Shown: positions 8,610-16,326 of the stretch, piece by piece
Position numbering within the stretch: position 1 is the first letter of the stretch
Layout of the letters: each line of letters starts with the position of its first letter
Assembly: GCF_002797735.1 (NCBI RefSeq)
Contig: NZ_PGFG01000001.1
Location: 744,001 to 808,000 of the forward strand
DNA: 64,000 nt
Direction: 5' to 3'
DNA from: Thermoflavifilum aggregans
Lineage (GTDB): Bacteria > Bacteroidota > Bacteroidia > Chitinophagales > Chitinophagaceae
Position numbers and translations under genes: made by a program
The notes under the pieces: generated by a model
The model's input: only the letters and a program-made list of their open reading frames with translations
What the model was told of the DNA's origin: nothing
Databases searched by the model: none

Positions 8610-8625
8610 TATAATAAATATTATA
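8610..8625. promoter_or_regulatory. Inverted repeat upstream of the PAS-LuxR gene
   Basis: TATAATA and TATTATA separated by 2 bp, 19 bp before the ATG. It is AT-rich, so it could be chance, but a dyad in the promoter of a LuxR-type gene fits autoregulation. Confidence 0.3.
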
Positions 8626-8645
8626 CATAAAAATGTTTAACATGT

Positions 8646-9671
8646 TCAGAATCTCGGACATTTATAACGCTTCAGGTTAGGTCCGGGAGGCGGATAGGTA
8701 TATATCAGGGAAATTTCCATTCCGCCCCTGTGCAGCGAAGCAGCCTGCAGGCTTGAAGTGTTTACATCATAGCTGATACCTACCTGCACATTGTTTACCT
8801 GAAGGCCCACGTAGGGATTCAGAGCATCCCGGTAGCGGTACCAGCTGCCCACGTAAAATACGGTTGGTGTTTCGGGCAGGCCATTTACCAGTAAGCCAAT
8901 GGCGCCACCGAGAGCGATTTCTGTAGCACTTCCCTGTTTCATGAAAAGACCGCTGAAATAAAAGCCGGTTGAAGCGTTGAATCCAATAACTCCTCCGCCG
9001 TGTGCGGTAAAGCGGGAATGCAGGTGATAATTGGCTCCGAGAAATGATTCATGTGGCTGGGAAATATGGTAGTACGATAAACCTGCATACAAACTGGACC
9101 ATTGACCGATGAGCTGATTATAGATCAATCCCACATCATAATCTGGATAGGTGATGCTGGCATTTGGAATGTATTCGCCGCTGGGCAAAGTGGGGTCAAA
9201 GCCATTGCTGGTAAGCTGATCTTCGAATACCAGTTTGGAAAAATCAATTCTCTTTTGTACCACGGCTACCTGTCCACCCACGCCCAGGGTGATATTTTCA
9301 TCCATATCCAAAGCCTTGTGGTAAGCTACAGATAGTGCAGCATATTCTGTTTTCAGGCCTCCTCCGCCTGTTTCGTCGTAAAGCAATAATCCACCCACCC
9401 CCAGGATATCATTTGCAGGAATAATACCGGGTAATAATTGAAAGTCGGCCGAAACCGTTCCTGTTACAAATGGAGTGGCGATACTGCCCCATTGGCTGCG
9501 ATAATTGGCGGCAATTCTTCCGATGCCTGAAAAAAGGCCGGTATTGGCTGGATTCAGGGTAAGCGGAGAGGCAAAGAATTGGGTGAAATGCGGATCCTGG
9601 GCGCGGGCTTGTACCGTTACCACAAGACACAGGCATAATCCTATCAGGCGTACGGGTATAGATGTCCACAC
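8646..9671 (-). CDS. PorP/SprF family type IX secretion membrane protein
   Basis: About 341 aa from a GTG start. A signal peptide ending ARAQ is followed directly by DPHFTQFFASPLTLNPANTG, the hallmark opening of PorP/SprF proteins. The rest shows alternating beta strands and Gly/aromatic turns of an outer-membrane barrel. PorP/SprF proteins anchor surface adhesins and work with the type IX secretion system of gliding Bacteroidota. No adhesin, sprC/sprD or gld gene is adjacent, so this copy stands alone between upp and the PAS-LuxR gene. Identification is firm, and its particular cargo is unknown. Confidence 0.9.
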   Translation of the reverse strand: MWTSIPVRLIGLCLCLVVTVQARAQDPHFTQFFASPLTLNPANTGLFSGIGRIAANYRSQWGSIATPFVTGTVSADFQLLPGIIPANDILGVGGLLLYDETGGGGLKTEYAALSVAYHKALDMDENITLGVGGQVAVVQKRIDFSKLVFEDQLTSNGFDPTLPSGEYIPNASITYPDYDVGLIYNQLIGQWSSLYAGLSYYHISQPHESFLGANYHLHSRFTAHGGGVIGFNASTGFYFSGLFMKQGSATEIALGGAIGLLVNGLPETPTVFYVGSWYRYRDALNPYVGLQVNNVQVGISYDVNTSSLQAASLHRGGMEISLIYTYPPPGPNLKRYKCPRF

Positions 9672-9717
9672 CTCTGGCGTAGAATTTTATCTTAAATCTA
9701 ACTAAAAGTTTTGAAAA

Positions 9718-10386
9718 TTATTGTTGTTGTTTGCTTCCGAAGGCCAGATCGCCCGCATCGCCCAGTCCGGGAACGATGTATCCCTTTGCGGTGAGTTCCT
9801 CGTCGATATCACCGGCCCAAACATACGCCTGTGGGATATGCCTGCGCAGATGATCGATACCAACCGTACAGGCAATGGCTGCCACCACATGAATCTGGGC
9901 CGGCTGGCCGCATTCCAGCAATAACTCAATGGATTTCACCAGCGATGCACCGGTGGCCAGCATCGGATCACAAATGATAAGGTAACGTCCTTCCAGGGGT
10001 GGACAGGAAAGATATTCCAGATTGATATGAAACGATCCGTCTTCGTGATGCTTGCGATAGGCGGAAATAAAGGCATTATCGGCTTTATCAAAATAATTCA
10101 GCAAACCCTGATGCATGGGTAATCCGGCACGCAGGATGGTAGCCACTACCGGCTGTTGTTCCAGCACATGGCAGGTGGCACGACCCAGGGGCGTGGTGCA
10201 GGTTTTTTTTACATACGGCAAATGTTTGCTGATTTCAAAAGCCGCTATTTCGGCTATACGCTCCAGATTTCTGCGAAAACGCATCCGATCGGTCTGTATA
10301 TCAACCGAACGGATTTCATAAATCCATTCATTCAGAATAGAATGTTGCTTGCTCAGATTGATGATGGTAGGCTGTCCGGCAATCAT
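9718..10386 (-). CDS. upp: Uracil phosphoribosyltransferase
   Basis: About 222 aa. Converts uracil and PRPP to UMP in pyrimidine salvage. The PRPP-binding loop appears as LIICDPMLATGASLV. Uracil-binding marks are VPGLGDAGDLAFG near the C-terminus and LRAGLPMHQGL in the middle. ATG 10386 (MIAGQPTI) is preferred over a start 15 bp upstream, since the conserved region begins at INLSKQHS. It is divergent from anmK. Confidence 0.93.
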   Translation of the reverse strand: MIAGQPTIINLSKQHSILNEWIYEIRSVDIQTDRMRFRRNLERIAEIAAFEISKHLPYVKKTCTTPLGRATCHVLEQQPVVATILRAGLPMHQGLLNYFDKADNAFISAYRKHHEDGSFHINLEYLSCPPLEGRYLIICDPMLATGASLVKSIELLLECGQPAQIHVVAAIACTVGIDHLRRHIPQAYVWAGDIDEELTAKGYIVPGLGDAGDLAFGSKQQQ

Positions 10387-10448
10387 GGCAGCAAAATACA
10401 AATTCCTTTATTTTCAAACAGTTTCTTAGCAAAAGATCCATAATCCGG

Positions 10449-10456
10449 TATTTTTG
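10449..10456 (+). promoter_or_regulatory. -7 promoter element for anmK
   Basis: TATTTTTG fits TAnnTTTG and lies 17 bp before the anmK ATG. No clear -33 element. Confidence 0.45.
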
Positions 10457-10473
10457 CCAGAAAAGCAGGATGC

Positions 10474-11577
10474 ATGATTTATAAGGCTATTGGTGTCATG
10501 TCGGGAAGTTCGGGTGATGGGCTGGATGTGGTATATGCACAGTTTCACGAGAGAGGAGGAAAATGGGAATACTATCTGGAAGCTGCGGAATGTTTCCCTT
10601 ACCCCGAGCCTATGCTTTGCCAGCTTCAGCAGATCCCTCAGCTGGATGCGCTTGCCTATAAACGGCTGGATATAGCGTTGGGACGATTTATCGGCGAGAA
10701 AATTCTTGCATTCATGGAAAAACATGGTTTGCAGTACCGGGTTGATTTGATCGGCTCCCATGGGCATACGGGTTTTCACCGGCCGGAGGAGGGGTTCAGT
10801 GATCAGCTGGGCAACGGAGCGGTGATTGCTGCCATGACCGGGCTTCCGGTGGTAACGGAGTTGCGCATGCTCGATGTGGCGTTGGGGGGGCAGGGTGCGC
10901 CCATTGTGCCGGTGGGCGAAAAATGCCTGTTCCCCAATTATCCCTGGCTTTTGAATATCGGTGGCATTGCCAACCTGAGTTTTCACGGTGAAACACTTTC
11001 AGTGGCTTTTGATGTATGTCCGGCCAATCAGATACTCAATCGGCTGGCCATGCTCCGGCATCAGCCTTTCGATCGGGATGGCGAACTGGCGGCAAGTGGT
11101 CATGTGGAGGAAGCATTGTTGCATCAGCTGAATGCATGGTCTTATTACGACAGGCCTTTTCCCAAATCTATGTCCAATGAATGGATTGCAGCGACGGTGT
11201 GGCCTTTGCTTGAACAGTATGATGCAACCGTGGAAGATAAGCTGGCCACTTTTTGTGAACATATCTCCGTACAATTGGCCCGGGCTATAGCGCAGGTACG
11301 GGAGCGGTTTCCTGAAGCCAGGCAGGCCACTTCACTTCTGGCAACCGGTGGGGGCGTTTTTCATAAGTATCTGCTTTCCCGCATCCGTGCTGCGCTACAA
11401 CCCATGGAGGTGGAAGTGATTGTGCCCGATGCAGAAACGGTAAAATTCAAGGAGGCTTTGATCATGGCTTTCCTGGCTATCCGCCGCTGGCGGGAGGAAA
11501 GTACCACGCTGGCATCAGTTACCGGCGCCAGGTATGATAGCATCGGAGGCGCTTTGTGGATGGGCCATCAGCCCTGA
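10474..11577 (+). CDS. anmK: Anhydro-N-acetylmuramic acid kinase
   Basis: About 367 aa. Phosphorylates and opens 1,6-anhydro-MurNAc released during peptidoglycan turnover, giving MurNAc-6-phosphate. The start GVMSGSSGDGLDVVY is the family nucleotide-binding loop, followed by GSHGHTGFHRPEEG, GAPIVPVGEKCLF, NIGGIANLSF and LATGGGVFHKYLL of the hexokinase-like fold. Length is normal. MurQ and other recycling genes are not adjacent. Confidence 0.93.
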   Translation: MIYKAIGVMSGSSGDGLDVVYAQFHERGGKWEYYLEAAECFPYPEPMLCQLQQIPQLDALAYKRLDIALGRFIGEKILAFMEKHGLQYRVDLIGSHGHTGFHRPEEGFSDQLGNGAVIAAMTGLPVVTELRMLDVALGGQGAPIVPVGEKCLFPNYPWLLNIGGIANLSFHGETLSVAFDVCPANQILNRLAMLRHQPFDRDGELAASGHVEEALLHQLNAWSYYDRPFPKSMSNEWIAATVWPLLEQYDATVEDKLATFCEHISVQLARAIAQVRERFPEARQATSLLATGGGVFHKYLLSRIRAALQPMEVEVIVPDAETVKFKEALIMAFLAIRRWREESTTLASVTGARYDSIGGALWMGHQP

Positions 11578-11627
11578 CAGAAAGACTTCCAGTGTTCCAC
11601 GGCTGCACACTTCCTGCGGAATTTGAT

Positions 11628-11635
11628 TAAATTTG
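11628..11635 (+). promoter_or_regulatory. -7 promoter element
   Basis: TAAATTTG, full consensus, 17 bp before the ATG at 11653. Its position inside a longer open frame argues that the real start is the later ATG. Confidence 0.5.
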
Positions 11636-11652
11636 TCCACATTCTTTGCATC

Positions 11653-11967
11653 ATGCTGACTCCTCAGGAAGAAGATTTTCTGTTGTACTGGGAAAAAATG
11701 CGTACCCTCACTCCGAAATGGCGATATCGGTTGGGGCCCAACCTGATGATAGGCCTGATGTTTGGCCTGTTGATGATTACCTACTTTCTGGTGGATGGTT
11801 GGAGAGACCGGGCATTGGTAACTCATGCCGATCTGGTATTGATTATTGCAGGAGCACTGATGATTGCGGTTTTTGTGGCTATCCTGCGAAGTGTGATGCA
11901 ATGGGAAAAAAATGAGCAGCGATATACCATTTTGCAGCTAAAAAAGAAAATGCAGACTTTTTCCTGA
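11653..11967 (+). CDS. Small two-helix membrane protein, hypothetical
   Basis: About 104 aa from the ATG giving MLTPQEEDFLLYWEK. Two predicted transmembrane helices lie at about residues 32-50 and 60-80. The N-terminus is amphipathic and the cytosolic C-terminal helix is Lys-rich (LQLKKKMQ). It has its own promoter element. I do not recognise a family beyond small Bacteroidota membrane proteins. It precedes the clc gene by 156 bp, and whether the two are co-transcribed is unclear because a hairpin region lies between them. Confidence 0.65.
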   Translation: MLTPQEEDFLLYWEKMRTLTPKWRYRLGPNLMIGLMFGLLMITYFLVDGWRDRALVTHADLVLIIAGALMIAVFVAILRSVMQWEKNEQRYTILQLKKKMQTFS

Positions 11968-12010
11968 AAAGTACAGAAATGCCTTTCGGGATGAGGGTAA
12001 GCATGTCGGG

Positions 12011-12057
12011 GCGGACACGATTTTTTAACAGAACGTGTAGAATAGAAGCGTGTCCGC
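12011..12057 (+). promoter_or_regulatory. Inverted repeats with alternative pairing in the clc leader
   Basis: GCGGACACG (12011-12019) is a perfect complement of CGTGTCCGC (12049-12057). The inner part ACACG can instead pair with CGTGT at 12034-12038. The two hairpins exclude each other. The element begins 113 bp upstream of the ClC start codon and could be the 3' end of the previous gene or a leader switch. Confidence 0.45.
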
Positions 12058-12123
12058 TGCATACGGGCTTATCTGGCTTGCATGTACCGGCATGTGATTT
12101 TTTTCATCGTCCAATCGTAAAGC

Positions 12124-14073
12124 ATGTCTGATATACATTCCGATACCGGGGCGCAGGCAGGTCAGCCCAAGGGCCAGTCTATCCCTGTAGCTACCAGCTT
12201 TGAAGGGCTCAGGGAGGCGCAGGGCAAATTGCTGGCTGTACCCCGCAGTGGTCTTTCCCAAAGGGTCATTTATCTCACTTTGCAGGCCATATTCAATGCG
12301 GTTTTGATTGGCTTTATGGCCAAGGTGATGATTTGGCTGATCAATTTTTTCACCAATCTCTGCTTTTATGGCCGCTTTTCCATTGCACCCGCCGCCCCCA
12401 CGAATACGGTTATGGGATGGTTGACCATCCTGATGCCGGTAGCGGGCGGATTGGTGGTGGGCCTGATGGCCAGGTATGGTTCACCGGGCATTCGCGGACA
12501 TGGCATTCCTGAAGCCATGGAACGCATTCTCACGGGCCGCAGCAAGGTACCGCCCATCATCACCTTTTTAAAACCTATATCAGCAGCGGTATCCATTGGC
12601 AGTGGTGGCCCTTTTGGAGCAGAAGGTCCTATCATTTCTACGGGTGGTGCCTTGGGATCACTGGCCGGGCAGATCATGCGCATCACGGATAATGAACGGA
12701 AAATCATGCTTGCTGCGGGTGCTGCAGCAGGCATGACGGCTATTTTCGGCAGCCCTCTGGCTTCGGTACTGCTGGCAGTTGAACTGTTGTTGTTTGAATT
12801 CTCTCCCCGCTCCCTTATCCCGGTAACCCTTAGCTGCGCTACCGCAGATGTCATGCATTTTATTTTGTTTGAACAGACACCCATTTTTGCGATGCCTGCT
12901 ATTCCGGAATCCAACGGATTGGCGTTGACGGTTTATTTGCTTATGGGCCTGGTAGTAGGCATTATTTCGGCATTTGTATCCAAAAGTGTGTATTGGGTGG
13001 AAGACTTGTTCGGTAAAACAGGCATTCACTGGATGTGGTGGCCAGCCATAGGAGCTGTTGTGGTGGGTGTGGTGGGTTATTTTGCTCCGGTGACGATGGG
13101 TGTGGGATATGATAACATCCGCTTGCTATTGTCGGGGCATATAGGTATTTCCGTGATGCTGACCCTGTTTCTGCTGAAATATATATCATGGTTTATTTCG
13201 CTGGGAACAGGTACCTCTGGCGGCACGCTTGCACCTTTGTTTACCATTGGGGGTGGCCTGGGGGCATTGCTAGGGTTTTTATTGCTGCATCTTTTTCCTT
13301 CTCTGCCGCTTGAAATGCCTGTCTGCGCACTGGTGGGCATGGCTGCCATGTTTGCCGGAGCTACCCGGGCACTGTTGACATCTATTGTGTTTGTGGTGGA
13401 AACTACCGGCCAGTTACATGGTTTGCTGCCTGTGCTGGGTGCCTGTACAGCCGCTTACACTGTTTCATTCTTTCTGATGAAGGGCACTATTCTTACCGAA
13501 AAAATTGAACGCAGAGGTATTCATTCACCCGACACGTATGAACCGGATATTTTGCAGCGGGTATTGGTGAAAGATGTGATTGGCGAAGCCGTAAATGTGC
13601 TAAGCGCATACAATACCATCCGAGATGCCAAAGAGTGGATCAAAAACAATGAATTTGCCTCACGCATGAGTTGTTTTGTGGTGGTGGATGCTCAGGAAAA
13701 GCTGGTGGGAATTGCGCGCAGAAAAGATATTTTCAGCCATGAACATGCTCCGGATATGCCCATTGCAGGGTTGGTACAAAAACAAATTTGTGCCGTATCG
13801 CCCCATGATCCGCTTAGCGCGGCTGTGGACGCTATGGATGAATGCCAGACCGATGTGATACCTGTGGTGGATCCGGTGGATGGAGATGTGATTGGCTTAA
13901 TAACCTATCAGAATATTGTAGCAGCTTATCATAAGCGAAAGGAAGAGGAAAGCCTTTTTCGGCGTTCCATCTGGTTAAAGCGCAAGGGCGTACAGATTGT
14001 GTTGAAAGGCCGAGAATTGCTGGGATGGGAAAGAGAGCGGATGAAGAAAGGTTCTTCCCGTACAGATGCCTGA
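12124..14073 (+). CDS. ClC-family chloride channel/antiporter with CBS pair
   Basis: About 649 aa. The ClC core (about residues 50-455) is polytopic. Three anion-site motifs are visible: GHGIPE, with His126 where E. coli ClC-ec1 has Ser107; GAEGP, with the gating glutamate kept as Glu167; and the GTLAP-type loop after GTGTSGG. Residues about 480-610 form two CBS domains (VKDVIGEAVNVLSAY and LVQKQICAVSPHDPL) that usually bind adenine nucleotides and regulate transport. The C-terminus is basic. Retention of the gating Glu suggests H+-coupled exchange. The His substitution marks the clade, and ion choice is not certain. Its stop directly abuts that of the converging ade gene. Confidence 0.9.
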   Translation: MSDIHSDTGAQAGQPKGQSIPVATSFEGLREAQGKLLAVPRSGLSQRVIYLTLQAIFNAVLIGFMAKVMIWLINFFTNLCFYGRFSIAPAAPTNTVMGWLTILMPVAGGLVVGLMARYGSPGIRGHGIPEAMERILTGRSKVPPIITFLKPISAAVSIGSGGPFGAEGPIISTGGALGSLAGQIMRITDNERKIMLAAGAAAGMTAIFGSPLASVLLAVELLLFEFSPRSLIPVTLSCATADVMHFILFEQTPIFAMPAIPESNGLALTVYLLMGLVVGIISAFVSKSVYWVEDLFGKTGIHWMWWPAIGAVVVGVVGYFAPVTMGVGYDNIRLLLSGHIGISVMLTLFLLKYISWFISLGTGTSGGTLAPLFTIGGGLGALLGFLLLHLFPSLPLEMPVCALVGMAAMFAGATRALLTSIVFVVETTGQLHGLLPVLGACTAAYTVSFFLMKGTILTEKIERRGIHSPDTYEPDILQRVLVKDVIGEAVNVLSAYNTIRDAKEWIKNNEFASRMSCFVVVDAQEKLVGIARRKDIFSHEHAPDMPIAGLVQKQICAVSPHDPLSAAVDAMDECQTDVIPVVDPVDGDVIGLITYQNIVAAYHKRKEEESLFRRSIWLKRKGVQIVLKGRELLGWERERMKKGSSRTDA

Positions 14074-15714
14074 TCAGATAAACAAATTGGTAAACCGGAA
14101 TTGTTCACCATCGAACAGACCTTGGTCGCTCAGTTTAAGACGGGGAATCACCAGCAAAGCCATAAAGGAAAGTGTCATGAAAGGAGCGCGCAATTTGGAA
14201 CCGAGGGCTTTGGCTTCTGCATCGAGTTGTTCATATTTTCGGGCAACGGCATAACCATCTTCCGCACTCATCAGCCCGGCCACGGGCAAAGGAAGCACCA
14301 GTTGCCTGTGTTCATGCACCACACTCAGGCCACCCCCGTGAGGCACGATTGCCTGAATAGCCTTCAGGATCATCTCGTCGTTTACCCCCACAGCAATCAG
14401 GTTATGGCTGTCATGAGCCACGGATGAAGCAATGGCCCCGCGTTTCAACCCAAATCCGCGGATGAATGCGATAGCCGGCCGAGCAGTTTTATACCGGTTG
14501 ATAACCACAAGCTTCAGGATATCCTGCTGGGTATCGCTGATGATTTTTCCATCATGAATCCGGGCAAAGGCTTGAGCCGCACCGGTAACGATTTGGCCGT
14601 CAATAGCTTCAATGACGCGGATGGAGCAGGGAGAGCCCGACGGTGCCTTTACCTCCAGATCTTCCTGTTTGAGTTTTGGGGGATGAAAATGATTGGGAGC
14701 CGGGCTGGAAACAGACGGAATGAGTGATTTGCCTTCCCGGGCAACGAGTTTGCCTTCTACATAGGTGGCAAGGATATGCAGCCGTTCGAAATTATCCAGC
14801 ACAATGAAATCGGCCGGATCGCCGATTTGCAGGCAGCCCACCGGAAGCTTGTAATGCCGGATCGGATTGAGGCATGCCGCACGAAGCACATCAAACAGCA
14901 GATGTCCTTTGGAGAAGGCCCTCTTCACCAGCTCATTGATATGTCCCGCAATCAGGCTATCGGGATGTTTGTCATCACTGCAAAACATGATGCGGTCAGG
15001 AAATGCTTTCAGCAGGGGGATCAGTGCGTCAAAATTGCGGGCTGCGCTCCCTTCCCGGATGATGATGTGCATCCCGGCATTGAGCTTGTCCTGTGCTTCT
15101 TCAAGAGTCGTGCATTCATGATCCGTGCTGATGCCGGCTTCGGCATACCGGCGGGCCTGTTCACCTCTCAGGCCGGGCGCATGCCCATCCACAGGCTTGC
15201 CATATTGCCTGGCCAGGGCAATTTTTCCCATCACCTCCGGATCCTGTTGCAATACACCCGGGAAGTTCATCATTTCACTCAGATACCAGATATCTTTCTT
15301 TTGCAGCAGTTGTTCTACTGCATGTACGTCGAGCACTGCACCTGCTGTCTCAAAACGGGTGGCCGGTACACAACTCGGGGCTCCGAAGAAGAATTTAAAA
15401 GGTACCCGTGATGCATTCTCAAGCATAAATTCCACGCCTGCAATGCCGAGTACGTTGGCAATTTCGTGAGGATCGGATACGGTTGCAACGGTGCCATGGA
15501 CAACAGCCAGCCTGGCAAATTCCGCAGGAGTAAGCAAAGAGCTTTCTACGTGTACATGGGCATCAATAAAACCCGGACAGATGTATTGCCCGTAAATGGT
15601 ATTATCTTCCCGAATCCTGGCAATGCGACCCTGTTCAATATCCAATGTGCCGGCAAATATGCGCCGGTTCAATACATCCACAATATTTCCGCTGACAGAA
15701 AATGCTTCTTCCAT
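14074..15714 (-). CDS. ade: Adenine deaminase
   Basis: About 546 aa. Deaminates adenine to hypoxanthine in purine salvage. This is the bacterial amidohydrolase-type enzyme, which uses a metal centre. Marks are GFIDAHVHVESS (HxH metal site), SDPHEIANVLG, DGHAPGL, STDHECTTLEEA, FCSDDKHPD, and the C-terminal HDSHNLIAVGVND. ATG 15714 has AGGAG just before it; the frame also offers an ATG at 15732. The two stop codons at this junction form TGATCA with ClC. A perfect palindrome lies upstream. Confidence 0.93.
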   Translation of the reverse strand: MEEAFSVSGNIVDVLNRRIFAGTLDIEQGRIARIREDNTIYGQYICPGFIDAHVHVESSLLTPAEFARLAVVHGTVATVSDPHEIANVLGIAGVEFMLENASRVPFKFFFGAPSCVPATRFETAGAVLDVHAVEQLLQKKDIWYLSEMMNFPGVLQQDPEVMGKIALARQYGKPVDGHAPGLRGEQARRYAEAGISTDHECTTLEEAQDKLNAGMHIIIREGSAARNFDALIPLLKAFPDRIMFCSDDKHPDSLIAGHINELVKRAFSKGHLLFDVLRAACLNPIRHYKLPVGCLQIGDPADFIVLDNFERLHILATYVEGKLVAREGKSLIPSVSSPAPNHFHPPKLKQEDLEVKAPSGSPCSIRVIEAIDGQIVTGAAQAFARIHDGKIISDTQQDILKLVVINRYKTARPAIAFIRGFGLKRGAIASSVAHDSHNLIAVGVNDEMILKAIQAIVPHGGGLSVVHEHRQLVLPLPVAGLMSAEDGYAVARKYEQLDAEAKALGSKLRAPFMTLSFMALLVIPRLKLSDQGLFDGEQFRFTNLFI

Positions 15715-15773
15715 GGCTCCTGCATTAAACATCCGCTACCTACATGCGTGCATATGTCTGGTATATAACCAAA

Positions 15774-15789
15774 AAATAACCGGTTATTT
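15774..15789. promoter_or_regulatory. 16-bp perfect palindrome between ade and cytochrome c genes
   Basis: AAATAACCGGTTATTT, a perfect dyad in the divergent promoter region. On the minus strand a second GGTTAT follows at an 11-bp distance. Operator-like. Confidence 0.45.
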
Positions 15790-15839
15790 GTCGCAACAAA
15801 TGCAACATATTGTTTACTTTAGCTTTAAATTCAGTTCAG

Positions 15840-16307
15840 ATGAAGTACCGACATCAGTTCCTTGCCCTGCTTGCCATTGCCCTGATTCTTAGTTTAGGTA
15901 TGGCTTTCACCCGTCCTTCCCAGCAACCTCAACATCCTCGTCCGCAGAATCTGAAAGTTTTACCTAAAGATATTGATCATGCTTCGCTTATCAAAATCAT
16001 GCATGATTTCAGTGAAGCATTAGATTTCCGGTGTGTCAATTGCCATGTCGCAAAACCGAATGGGGATATGGATTTTGCATCAGATGCCAAACCTGAAAAG
16101 CGTGAAGCCCGTGAGATGATGCGGATGATGAAAAAAATCAACCGCAAATATTTTGGTGTAAAAGGCAATTTTGTGGATGTGTACATGAACGCCAAGATCA
16201 CCTGTTACAGCTGTCATCACGGCCAATCCCATCCTGCTGTGGCTGCCAGCCATCCGGAAGGGCAGCAACAGTTGCCTCCGCCACCTCCTCCGGCCAGCCG
16301 TCCCTGA
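15840..16307 (+). CDS. Diheme c-type cytochrome, exported
   Basis: About 155 aa from the ATG giving MKYRHQF and a signal peptide ending near GMAFT. Two heme-attachment motifs are present: CVNCH at residues 65-69 and CYSCH at 122-126. The sequence between them (DFASDAKPEKREAREMMRMM) resembles the Bacteroidota family often labelled photosynthetic reaction centre cytochrome c subunit, though no photosynthesis is implied. The C-terminus is Pro-rich. It is probably a periplasmic electron carrier. No oxidase or other respiratory gene is adjacent, so the partner is unknown. Confidence 0.85.
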   Translation: MKYRHQFLALLAIALILSLGMAFTRPSQQPQHPRPQNLKVLPKDIDHASLIKIMHDFSEALDFRCVNCHVAKPNGDMDFASDAKPEKREAREMMRMMKKINRKYFGVKGNFVDVYMNAKITCYSCHHGQSHPAVAASHPEGQQQLPPPPPPASRP

Positions 16308-16326
16308 ATATTTTTCCTGCCCGCTT

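Noticed and set aside
14776-15411. 211-aa open frame on the plus strand inside ade
   Set aside because: Antisense to conserved adenine deaminase motifs; no domain and no promoter.
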